Positions 1-6,743 of a stretch of DNA of 13,895 bases are shown here, one piece after another; position 1 is the first letter of the stretch, and each line of letters starts with the position of its first letter. The stretch spans positions 1 to 13,895 of the forward strand of contig DATJAO010000041.1 of the NCBI GenBank assembly GCA_035516175.1, in the 5' to 3' direction. The notes beneath the pieces are model-generated. The model was given only the letters and a program-made list of their open reading frames with translations. It did no database searches and had not been told where the DNA came from. Made by a program: the position numbers and the translations under genes. This DNA is from DASPSR01 sp035516175 (GTDB lineage Bacteria > Nitrospirota > UBA9217).

Positions 1-1
1 G

Positions 2-130
2 ATACGCCTGCCTCACGGTATTCGCCTCGATGATACGTCAGTATCAGCCCATAAACCGGGGACGTGGCAAACATCCCTGCCGCATCCGCGAACAGGATCA
101 GCAGCGGCCCTTAGCGAAGTAAGGGCCTGA
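2..130 (+). pseudogene. C-terminal end of a TnpB-type frame (partial or remnant)
   Basis: An open frame enters from the left edge and stops with TGA at 128-130. Its last 31 residues match, nearly residue for residue, the tail of the deleted TnpB at 11464-12057; both end in ALSEVRA. Upstream of about position 36 the two frames no longer resemble each other clearly. I therefore cannot tell whether this is the end of an intact tnpB lying outside the window or only a solo right end that keeps the coding tail. No catalytic residue is visible here. Confidence 0.5.
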
Positions 131-169
131 TTCGGGAATCCTCGGCCTTCAGGCCGGGGAGGATGTCAA
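36..169 (+). mobile_element. Right end of IS605/IS1341-type element, omegaRNA-like scaffold (copy 1)
   Basis: This is a 134-bp block that recurs at 11963-12096 with about six differences, and in shorter form at 12565-12684. It contains a hairpin with 7-bp arms GCCCTTA/TAAGGGC (loop GCGAAG) and a second hairpin of 8-bp arms closing a TTCA loop. It ends in GATGTCAA. In IS200/IS605 elements the right end carries such a subterminal hairpin and is cleaved just 3' of a tetranucleotide such as TCAA, so the element boundary is placed at 169. In TnpB systems the same stretch is the 3' scaffold of the guide RNA, and bases after 169 would be the guide. Transcription is not shown. Confidence 0.75.
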
Positions 170-228
170 AACCTCTCGCCGATCCGCTTGGGCAGGACAA
201 ATCGTCGCAGGTCGGGCTGCAATCATCG

Positions 229-921
229 TCAGTCATCCGATCCCTGCTCAGCGATGCTTTCACCAGTGATCTGCCTGATCTCCTGTAATCGTCTTCGCCG
301 GTCTTCCCGGGAAACGTACCAGTCCTCTATGAGCGTTTCGATCAAACCGATCAGCAGTTTCGCTTCACCGGGTTCGCTGTCAAGAATTTCTGTGCCTCCG
401 TTCTCCATTCGAGCACCGATCGTTCCGCTCCTCCTGATGGATTCTATAGCCTCCCAGGTGAGGGGGTCCGCCGTGCCTTTGATCTGTCGAAACTCGTCGC
501 TGAGACTGCCGGGCCGCACTTGCCAGAAGTCCCGCAGTATCTCCGATAGGCAGCGTCGCGACAGGGCCGCTGCGACCTTCTGGCTAAACTCGACAGCTAG
601 ACAGGCTTCCTGGTAGTCTTCAAGGATATGGGGAGGAATAGCAACCGGGAATGATCGGGCGCGCGAAGGCGGGACGAGAGCCCATGTTTTGAGGTGTTTT
701 CCTGTGTAGGAACGACTTCCGGCGATCTCCAGGCCGTGGAGAGATGCGCTCAGGGAGAACCTGCGGCACTCGGGATTGGGGCAGACCACGAACTTGACTA
801 CGAGACGGCGCGGGCCGTCCGCGTTATCGATGGTAAGGTCTGCGAAGGTTGCCTGCCTTCCCTCATCGGTTACGGTCTGGTCCCTGTTGCAGAACGGGCA
901 GTGCCAGAGATATTCACTCAC
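229..921 (-). CDS. DUF4145-like protein with N-terminal zinc knuckle
   Basis: The 230-residue protein has an N-terminal pair of Cys motifs, C8-x2-C11 and C47-x4-C52, likely to hold one zinc ion. A helical segment follows (about 100-135, including SRRCLSEILRDF) that resembles the DUF4145 core, where an Arg-rich helix precedes an R-x-x-G-N-x-x-A-H type motif. Here the latter reads RRSGTIGAR (about 163-171), so the usual Asn and His are not obvious. The start is a GTG at 921 with a good AAGGAGAG site just upstream; no ATG competes. It lies 27 bp after aroB on the same strand and is probably the last gene of the aro operon. DUF4145 domains are often found in restriction and defence proteins, but no partner is visible, so the function is unknown. 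Confidence 0.7.
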   Translation of the reverse strand: MSEYLWHCPFCNRDQTVTDEGRQATFADLTIDNADGPRRLVVKFVVCPNPECRRFSLSASLHGLEIAGSRSYTGKHLKTWALVPPSRARSFPVAIPPHILEDYQEACLAVEFSQKVAAALSRRCLSEILRDFWQVRPGSLSDEFRQIKGTADPLTWEAIESIRRSGTIGARMENGGTEILDSEPGEAKLLIGLIETLIEDWYVSREDRRRRLQEIRQITGESIAEQGSDD

Positions 922-948
922 GTTCTCTCCTTGAAGCGCTGCATTTTA

Positions 949-2028
949 TTATGCGATCAGCTCCTGAAGCTGCTGCTCTTCCCACTCCCCAGTGACGACT
1001 ACCTCGCCTATCTTCTTCGGGAGCACGAACTTTACCTTGCCGCCTTCCGCTTTCTTGTCAATCTGCATGGTATCCATGAGCTCGGTCACGGACGGTTTGC
1101 GGCTGAGGGCCGCAAGATTCGTCGGTAGGCCATAGGATTTAATAAGCTTCACCACTCGTTCGGGCACCGAAGCGTCACATAGGCCGGTCTTGTGAGCGAG
1201 CTTGGACGCATAGACCATGCCGATGGCAACAGCTTCGCCGTGACGCATGGTATAATTCTCGGCCGTCTCGATGGCGTGGCCGACGGTGTGGCCAAAATTC
1301 AGGATGGCGCGAAGGCCGCCTTCGCGCTCGTCCTTGCTTACCACCTCGGCTTTGATCTCGCAGGAGCGATGGATGATGTGGCTGAGCGCATCGGGATCGA
1401 GAGCAAGGATCTTCTCCCGCTTCCTGTCGAGGGACTCGAAGAACGATGCATCCCAGATCACTCCGTACTTGATCACCTCTGCCATACCTGCAAGGAACTC
1501 TGCCTGCGGCAGGCTCTTAAGCACATCAAGGTCCATCAGGACCTTTCTCGGCTGGTAGAACGCACCGATCATGTTCTTGCCCATGGCGTGGTTCACCCCG
1601 GTCTTGCCACCCACGCTGCTGTCCACCATGGCGAGGAGCGTGGTAGGCACCTGGACAAAAGGCACTCCGCGCATGAACGTGGCTGCGGCAAAACCCGCGA
1701 GGTCACCGATCACACCGCCGCCCAAGGAGACGAGCGCTGATTTCCGGTCAAAGCTGTTGATGAGGAGCGCGGAATAGATGGCATTGGCCCAGTCTAGGGT
1801 CTTGTACTGCTCGCCGTCTGGGATCTCGATAGAAAGCACCTGGAAGCCTGCTGTTGTGAGGCTGTCGGCAACGCGTTGTCCGTAGAGTTTTTTTATTGTG
1901 GGATTTGTGATTATGGCGATCTTCAGGCCGAAACCAAGGCCTTGGAGCCGCTCGCCGATCCGATCGAGGCTTGTGCCTATCTCGATGTCGTAGCTCCTGT
2001 CACCGAGGCTTACTTTAACAACGTGCAT
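949..2028 (-). CDS. aroB: 3-dehydroquinate synthase
   Basis: AroB converts 3-deoxy-D-arabino-heptulosonate 7-phosphate to 3-dehydroquinate, the second step of the shikimate pathway, in the cytoplasm with NAD and a divalent metal. The 359-residue length is normal. The NAD-binding GGGVIGD is at 103-109, and the conserved block DSSVGGKTGVNH is at about 136-147. The metal ligands are E184 (EVIKYG), H247 (NFGHTVGH) and H263 (RHGEAVAIGM). The ATG at 2028 lies inside the end of aroK, a 14-bp overlap that implies translational coupling; an AAGG-type site sits just upstream. All key residues are present, so the enzyme should be active. Confidence 0.97.
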   Translation of the reverse strand: MHVVKVSLGDRSYDIEIGTSLDRIGERLQGLGFGLKIAIITNPTIKKLYGQRVADSLTTAGFQVLSIEIPDGEQYKTLDWANAIYSALLINSFDRKSALVSLGGGVIGDLAGFAAATFMRGVPFVQVPTTLLAMVDSSVGGKTGVNHAMGKNMIGAFYQPRKVLMDLDVLKSLPQAEFLAGMAEVIKYGVIWDASFFESLDRKREKILALDPDALSHIIHRSCEIKAEVVSKDEREGGLRAILNFGHTVGHAIETAENYTMRHGEAVAIGMVYASKLAHKTGLCDASVPERVVKLIKSYGLPTNLAALSRKPSVTELMDTMQIDKKAEGGKVKFVLPKKIGEVVVTGEWEEQQLQELIA

Positions 2029-2530
2029 ATCGCACCTTTTCCTTTATTTCCAGCACAGCCTCGTCAACGGATTTCTCCGAGGTGTCAATAATGAGGTCGG
2101 CCTGACCGTAAAACTTTGCGCGGCTTTCGAGAAGATCTCCTATCCTGGCCATGGGGTCGGGGACCTTGAGGAGAGGTCGGTGAGTCTCATGTTTGACGCG
2201 TTCGTAAATCACCGCGGGACGTGCCGTGAGGCAGACAACGAGGCCGGCTTTTTTGAAGGCCTCGCGGTTCTCGTTGCGGATGACTGCGCCGCCGCCCGTA
2301 GAGACCACCTGATTCTCATGTTCCAAGACGGTTCGAATGACACTCGACTCCACATCGCGAAAGTAGGGTTCGCCCTTCTGCGCAAAGATCTCGGTGATGG
2401 TCGCCTTCTGGTCGGCCTCGATGAGTTCGTCGGTATCTACGAAGGTAAAGCCGAGGTCACTGGCGAGTCGCGTCCCAATGCTCGTCTTGCCAACTCCCAT
2501 GAAGCCGGTAAGAATGATGTTTTTGAACAT
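2015..2530 (-). CDS. aroK: Shikimate kinase
   Basis: This kinase phosphorylates shikimate at the 3-hydroxyl with ATP. The 171-residue protein has the P-loop GFMGVGKTS (9-17), the magnesium/shikimate pair D32 and D34, R58 in the FRDVE motif, the GGG shikimate-binding loop at 79-81, the lid Arg in HRPLL (R118), and R137 in ESRAKFYGQAD. Length and residues are those of a complete AroK/AroL enzyme. It is the second gene of aroC-aroK-aroB, 77 bp after aroC, and overlaps aroB by 14 bp. No strong ribosome-binding site precedes its ATG at 2530 (only AACTGATAGACT), so translation may depend on readthrough from the upstream message. Confidence 0.96.
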   Translation of the reverse strand: MFKNIILTGFMGVGKTSIGTRLASDLGFTFVDTDELIEADQKATITEIFAQKGEPYFRDVESSVIRTVLEHENQVVSTGGGAVIRNENREAFKKAGLVVCLTARPAVIYERVKHETHRPLLKVPDPMARIGDLLESRAKFYGQADLIIDTSEKSVDEAVLEIKEKVRYARC

Positions 2531-2548
2531 AGTCTATCAGTTCATCGG

Positions 2549-2599
2549 TCATAGCTTGTAGCCCATGGCTTTTGGAAGTGCTGTCGCAATGAGCTATGA
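2549..2599. repeat. Inverted repeat in the aroC-aroK gap
   Basis: The 77-bp gap between aroC and aroK holds the 8-bp arms TCATAGCT (2549-2556) and AGCTATGA (2592-2599), with further AGCC/GGCT words between them. The RNA from the aro promoter could fold here. It lacks a T-run on the minus strand, so it is not an obvious terminator. It may be a small interspersed repeat or an mRNA processing or stability element; function is not shown. Confidence 0.35.
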
Positions 2600-2607
2600 G
2601 CCATCTC

Positions 2608-3798
2608 TTATTTTTTTCCCGGTCCTTCCTCCACTCCCGTCCTGAACCGGAGGTACTTTAGGTAGCCATCGTAATTCCGCTTCATCTCGTCGATGCTGTC
2701 GCCGCCGAACTTTTCGATCATTGCGGACGCGATCTCGAACGCGGCAACGGCTTCAGCCACCACCCCGGCGGCGGGCACGGCGCAGACGTCGGAACGCTCC
2801 ACGCTCGCCTTGAAGGGTTTCTTGCTCAAGACGTCCACGGAGCGGAGCGGCTTCATGAGCGTGGGGATGGGCTTCATGGCCGCGCGCAGAACGATGTTCT
2901 CGCCATTGCTCATGCCCCCCTCGATGCCGCCTGCCATATTCGTTTTGCGGTAGAATCCGGCCCTCCTGCTCCAGTGGATTTCATCATGCACGAGGGAGCC
3001 GGGTCGGTTCGCCACACCGAAACCGGCGCCAATCTCGACGCCCTTGATCGCTTGGATGCTCATGATTGCGGAGGCAAGCTTGCTGTCCAGCTTCCGGTCC
3101 CAGTGCGTATGGCTGCCGAGCCCAATGGGAACACCTGTGATGATCAGTTCGAAAACGCCGCCCAGGGAGTCTCCGGCGGTCTTCATCTCATCGATCCTCC
3201 GCATCATCCTCTTTGTCGCCTCAGGATCGGAACAGCGCAGCTCTGATGCCTCGGCCCGCTTTCTGATCTCCTGGGGCGATACATGGGGCACCTTGGAGAA
3301 CACGCCGCCGATACTCACCACATGGCTTATCACATCGATGCCGAACTCCTCCAGGAGTCTTTTGGCTACCGCGCCCACGGCCACGCGCATGGCCGTTTCC
3401 CGCGCGCTCGAACGTTCGAGAATATTTCTGATATCCGCCATGCCGTACTTCAGGATCCCAGGAAGGTCGGCGTGTCCCGGACGTGGCCGTGTGACAGGTT
3501 CTGCGGAGTTCAGGAACATAGGGTCCGGCGACATTTTATCCCGCCAGTTCTCCCAGTCCTTGTTGCGAACTATGAGGCCGATGGGGCTGCCGAGGGTCCG
3601 TCCCCAGCGCACACCGGTGAATATCTTGACCGTGTCCTTTTCGATCTTCATGCGGCCACCTCGCCCGTAGCCCGTCTGCCTCCTAGCAAGGTCACGGTCA
3701 ATGTCCGTCACCCTGATCAAAAGGCCCGAAGGTATCCCTTCGATGATGCCCATCAACAGTTCACCATGCGATTCCCCTGCGGTCAGGTACCGTAACAT
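2608..3798 (-). CDS. aroC: Chorismate synthase
   Basis: AroC makes chorismate from 5-enolpyruvylshikimate 3-phosphate with reduced FMN, the last common aromatic step. From the ATG at 3798 it has 396 residues, and the first residues MLRYLTAGESHGE are the canonical N-terminus (H11). Other signatures are the GYGRGGRM block (about 43-50), RPRPGHADLPG, RSSARETAMRVA, the FMN-binding GIEGGMSNGE, and the C-terminal RSDVCAVPAAGVV. A GGGGAGG ribosome-binding site lies 4 nt before this ATG. An upstream in-frame TTG at 3864 is excluded because it sits in the -35 box of the promoter. It is the first gene of the leftward aro operon. Its product chorismate is also the entry substrate of the futalosine pathway whose genes lie divergently beside it. 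Confidence 0.97.
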   Translation of the reverse strand: MLRYLTAGESHGELLMGIIEGIPSGLLIRVTDIDRDLARRQTGYGRGGRMKIEKDTVKIFTGVRWGRTLGSPIGLIVRNKDWENWRDKMSPDPMFLNSAEPVTRPRPGHADLPGILKYGMADIRNILERSSARETAMRVAVGAVAKRLLEEFGIDVISHVVSIGGVFSKVPHVSPQEIRKRAEASELRCSDPEATKRMMRRIDEMKTAGDSLGGVFELIITGVPIGLGSHTHWDRKLDSKLASAIMSIQAIKGVEIGAGFGVANRPGSLVHDEIHWSRRAGFYRKTNMAGGIEGGMSNGENIVLRAAMKPIPTLMKPLRSVDVLSKKPFKASVERSDVCAVPAAGVVAEAVAAFEIASAMIEKFGGDSIDEMKRNYDGYLKYLRFRTGVEEGPGKK

Positions 3799-3835
3799 CA
3801 CGCCTCCCCTTGAAAAAACCCCTAAAATCGCGCTC

Positions 3836-3864
3836 ATCATAGCAAATTTGCGGTAGAAGTGCAA
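3836..3864 (-). promoter_or_regulatory. Extended -10 promoter of the aro operon
   Basis: On the minus strand the -35 box TTGCAC (3859-3864) and the -10 box TATGAT (3836-3841) are separated by 17 nt. A TGC just before the -10 gives an extended -10 form. Transcription would start near 3829, about 30 nt before the aroC ATG. Seen by eye, not measured. Confidence 0.65.
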
Positions 3865-3971
3865 TCAAAAGTGTGGTATATTTCCATAAATTTTGGGGAT
3901 TTTAGACCTTTTTTATATTGTGAAAACCCTGTGGATAGGTTTTTCAGGTAATAGCGGCATAAGGAGGGCTC

Positions 3972-4406
3972 ATGAAATACAAACAGGGGTCATTGGGGAG
4001 GGTATTTCTGCTCAAATTCGAGGATAAGGACGATATTCTGGAAGAAATGAAGAAGGTTGCGGCCAGAGAAAAGATTAAGGTCGGGACCATCATGCTCCTG
4101 GGGGGCATGCGCTCGGCCGGGGTCGTCTCCGGCCCGAAAAAGGCGGTCATCCCGCCTGAACCTATGTGGGTGAACTTTAGCGACGGCCGCGAGGTCCTGG
4201 GCATTGGTACCTTGTTCTGGAAGGGCGATGAGCCCATCATCCACCTCCACGGAGCCATCGGCCGTGAGAAAGAGACTTATACAGGATGCATCCGCAAGGA
4301 CAGCACGGTGTTCCTGGTCATCGAGGCGGTGATTACTGAGATCCTGGGCATCGACGCGCACAAGGCCCTGAACGAGAAAACGGGGCTTGTGATGCTTGAA
4401 TTATGA
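3972..4406 (+). CDS. PPC/DUF296 domain protein
   Basis: A 144-residue single-domain protein of the PPC (plant and prokaryote conserved, DUF296) family. The start is supported by AAGGAGGG at 3961-3968, 3 nt before the ATG. Typical features are the central GTIMLLGGMRSAGVV (38-52), GIGTLFWKGDEPIIHLHG (about 77-94) with the His pair H91 and H93, and a C-terminal hydrophobic strand. The usual third position (often GHL in homologues) reads TGCI, so C106 stands where a His is common. Bacterial PPC proteins form trimers and many bind a metal through these His residues; their role is mostly unknown. It is 7 bp upstream of mqnB and likely the first gene of an operon with mqnB-mqnD, so a link to menaquinone or nucleoside metabolism is possible but unproven. 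A clear promoter was not found; weak TTGGGG/TATTGT boxes occur at 3893-3921. Confidence 0.85.
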   Translation: MKYKQGSLGRVFLLKFEDKDDILEEMKKVAAREKIKVGTIMLLGGMRSAGVVSGPKKAVIPPEPMWVNFSDGREVLGIGTLFWKGDEPIIHLHGAIGREKETYTGCIRKDSTVFLVIEAVITEILGIDAHKALNEKTGLVMLEL

Positions 4407-4413
4407 GGACCTC

Positions 4414-5139
4414 ATGATTGCTCTTCTCTGTTCCGTATCTGCTGAAGTAGAAATGCTTCTGTCAAAAACGACTGCGACAGGAATTGCGACGCTCGGATCC
4501 AAGTCCGTCATTGAGGGAACGCTGGCTGACCAGCGTGTTCTCCTCTGCGTCGGGGGGATAGGCAAGGTCAATGCAGCCCATGCTGCAACGCTCATGATCG
4601 AGAAGTTCAATCCCCGCGTGCTTATCGTTTTCGGCGTGGGAGGCGCATACCCTTCATCAGGTGCAATGGTCGGCGATATCGCCCTGGCATCGGAAGAGAT
4701 CGCCGGCGATGAAGGTGTTTTGACATTGGCTGGCTTCAGGGACACAGAATACATCGGGATCCCCCTCGTACAATCCGATCGCGCGCAGCTTTACAACCGT
4801 TTTCCCGTTTCCGACAACAATCTCAAGCATGCACGACAAATTCTCTCGCGCTCAAATACAAATGTCCGGATTCATGCGGGATCATTCATCACCCTCTCCA
4901 CCTGCACGGGGACATCTCTTCGCGCGAAGGAGCTGGAAAGGCGCTACCATGGCCTCTGTGAGAACATGGAGGGTGCAGCCGCGGCGCAGGTTGCCGAACT
5001 GCATGGTGTACCCTGGCTGGAGATGCGCGGGATATCTAACATCGTGGAAGATCGTGATCTGAAAAAGTGGGACATCCCGGCTGCAGCAAAGGCCGCGCAG
5101 ATGGCCGTTCAACAAATTTTGGATGGCTGGGACCGATGA
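4414..5139 (+). CDS. mqnB: Futalosine hydrolase
   Basis: This cytoplasmic nucleosidase cleaves futalosine (or aminodeoxyfutalosine) to dehypoxanthine futalosine and a purine base in the futalosine route to menaquinone. From the ATG at 4414 it has 241 residues. It shows the MTAN/phosphorylase fold marks: an N-terminal acidic residue (E11/E13), GVGGAY at 74-79, ENMEGAAAAQVA (183-194) for nucleoside binding, and RGISNIVEDRD (205-215). The Asn in ISN replaces the catalytic Asp of true MTA/SAH nucleosidases, and I believe this is usual in MqnB. A TTG further upstream at 4396 is in frame, but it lies inside the previous gene and would add a non-family N-terminus. A TGAGGA site precedes the ATG. The stop overlaps the start of mqnD by 4 bases. 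Confidence 0.92.
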   Translation: MIALLCSVSAEVEMLLSKTTATGIATLGSKSVIEGTLADQRVLLCVGGIGKVNAAHAATLMIEKFNPRVLIVFGVGGAYPSSGAMVGDIALASEEIAGDEGVLTLAGFRDTEYIGIPLVQSDRAQLYNRFPVSDNNLKHARQILSRSNTNVRIHAGSFITLSTCTGTSLRAKELERRYHGLCENMEGAAAAQVAELHGVPWLEMRGISNIVEDRDLKKWDIPAAAKAAQMAVQQILDGWDR

Positions 5140-5978
5140 TGAAAACCCTCACCATAGGCTACTCTCCCTGCCCGAATGATACGTTCATCTTCTACGCCCT
5201 CACGCACGGCAAGGTCCGCGTTCCCGGCATCGAATTCCGCGAGCAGTTGGAAGATGTCGAGACCCTGAACCGGATGGCACTCGGTGGGGATCTCGATATC
5301 ACCAAAATATCGTACCACGCCCTTGGCCATCTTAGGGAGAACTATGCCCTGCTCCGCTCGGGCGGGGCGCTCGGACGGGGATGCGGCCCGCTCATCGTTG
5401 CTAGGGCCGGGACAACGCTCGGCGATCTGAAACAAGGCTCCGTTGCGATTCCCGGCAAGCTGACCACTGCATACCTGCTGCTTCGGCTCTTCGATCCCTC
5501 GATCGAGAACGTTACGGTCATGACCTTCGACCGCATCATGGACGCGGTCTCGAAGGGAGATGCGACTGCCGGGCTGATCATTCACGAGAGCCGCTTCACC
5601 TATCCACTCTATAAGCTTGAAAAACTGCTTGACCTCGGGGAATGGTGGGAGAGATATTCAGGGCTTCCGATTCCCCTGGGAGGTATACTCGGGAAGCGCT
5701 CCCTCGGCCGTGATCTCTTGCTTCGAGTGGAGGAAGGCATCCGGGAGAGCCTTCGTTACGGGGGTGCACATCCGGACGAGGTTATGGGCTACTGCCGACG
5801 ATACAGTCAGGAGATGGATGAGAAGGTGATGAGAAGCCACATCGATCTCTATGTAAACACGTTCTCGCTGGATCTGGCACAGGAAGGGCTCTCAGCTGTA
5901 CGCAGGCTTTTTGCCGAAGCAGAAGCACGCGGGATTTTCCCCTCCTCGGACCAGCCGATTCTGGCGGAAGAGGTATAG
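5136..5978 (+). CDS. mqnD: 1,4-dihydroxy-6-naphthoate synthase
   Basis: MqnD turns cyclic dehypoxanthine futalosine into 1,4-dihydroxy-6-naphthoate, the last dedicated ring-forming step of the futalosine menaquinone pathway. The 280-residue protein opens with the family hallmark SPCPNDTF (10-17). It then has GRGCGPLIV (about 80-88), IPGKLTTA (105-112) and the HESRFTY block (150-156), whose H150 is the likely catalytic base. The periplasmic-binding-protein-like fold is without a signal peptide, as expected for a cytosolic enzyme. Two tandem ATGs occur at 5136 and 5139; the first overlaps the mqnB stop, giving an ATGA coupling. mqnA and mqnC are not in the window, so the rest of the pathway must be encoded elsewhere. 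Confidence 0.95.
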   Translation: MMKTLTIGYSPCPNDTFIFYALTHGKVRVPGIEFREQLEDVETLNRMALGGDLDITKISYHALGHLRENYALLRSGGALGRGCGPLIVARAGTTLGDLKQGSVAIPGKLTTAYLLLRLFDPSIENVTVMTFDRIMDAVSKGDATAGLIIHESRFTYPLYKLEKLLDLGEWWERYSGLPIPLGGILGKRSLGRDLLLRVEEGIRESLRYGGAHPDEVMGYCRRYSQEMDEKVMRSHIDLYVNTFSLDLAQEGLSAVRRLFAEAEARGIFPSSDQPILAEEV

Positions 5979-6006
5979 CAATCTTGATATTTTGTGAAGA
6001 AATTTA

Positions 6007-6015
6007 TGGTATAAT
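6007..6015 (+). promoter_or_regulatory. Extended -10 promoter before lemA
   Basis: TGG followed by TATAAT (6010-6015) makes an extended -10. The best -35 candidate, TTGATA at 5984-5989, is 20 nt away, too far for a standard promoter, but extended -10 promoters can do without. It lies in the 105-bp gap between mqnD and lemA and would start the lemA-M48 transcript near 6022. Confidence 0.5.
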
Positions 6016-6083
6016 TCACAGAACTCCTATGCATTGATCACGGAAGTTACAGTGAAAAAATTACAGTTCGCCAGGAGGTTCGT

Positions 6084-6647
6084 ATGGTTGGGTGGATAGT
6101 GCTTGCAGCGCTCGGCTTGGTCTTGGTCTGGCTCATTCTGATTTACAACGGCCTCATATCACTCCGGAACGATGTGCAGAGCTCCTGGAAGCAGATCGAC
6201 GTACAACTCAAGCGGAGACACGACCTGATACCGAACCTTGTATCGACGGTCAAAGGAGCAATGGAGTTCGAGCAGGACACGCTCGAGAAGGTGATTTCGG
6301 CGAGGGCGATGGCGGTGTCCGCGACCACCCCCGCATCCAAGGCTGGGGCTGAGAACATGCTTACCCAGGCGCTGGGAAAGCTCTTCGCCGTGATGGAGAA
6401 TTATCCGGCGCTCAAGAGCAACCAGAACGTGATGCAACTCCAGGAGGAACTCACCTCCACGGAAAACAGGATAGCCTTTGCCCGCCAGCTCTACAATGAT
6501 CTTGTCGCAAATTACCGCACCAGGCTTCAGGTGTTTCCGAACAGTATTGTCTCATCGGTGCTCAACTTCCTTCCCGAGGAATACTTCGAGACAGAGGAGG
6601 CAGCCCGCACTGCGCCGAGCGTGAACCTGAGCTTGAGGGAGAAGTAA
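6084..6647 (+). CDS. LemA family membrane-anchored protein
   Basis: A 187-residue LemA protein. A strong AGGAGG site lies 5 nt before the ATG. One N-terminal hydrophobic helix (about residues 2-24) is followed by the family signature YNGLISLRNDVQSSWKQIDV (21-40), then KRRHDLIPNLV. The rest is a long helical bundle that ends with RLQVFPNSIVSSVLNFLPEEYFE. LemA proteins are thought to sit with a short N-terminus outside and the helical part exposed. They often neighbour HtpX-like M48 proteases, as here, but their biochemical role is unclear. The next gene starts 96 bp downstream and is likely functionally paired with it. Confidence 0.93.
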   Translation: MVGWIVLAALGLVLVWLILIYNGLISLRNDVQSSWKQIDVQLKRRHDLIPNLVSTVKGAMEFEQDTLEKVISARAMAVSATTPASKAGAENMLTQALGKLFAVMENYPALKSNQNVMQLQEELTSTENRIAFARQLYNDLVANYRTRLQVFPNSIVSSVLNFLPEEYFETEEAARTAPSVNLSLREK

Positions 6648-6743
6648 TCCTATGAAGCAGAATAAAAGGCCGGGGTCAGAGAGCAGGGACTTTTTCTCTC
6701 TCCTTGCCCTCACACCTAACCTCTCATCTCATCGACATATACT

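Noticed and set aside
3044..3670. Long rightward frames opposite aroC, and similar ones opposite aroB and aroK
   Set aside because: They are antisense shadows of genes with clear family motifs; no ribosome-binding sites or motifs of their own.
3799..3864. Longer N-terminus for aroC from a TTG at 3864
   Set aside because: The codon lies within the -35 box of the promoter, and the chorismate synthase family begins at the ATG at 3798.
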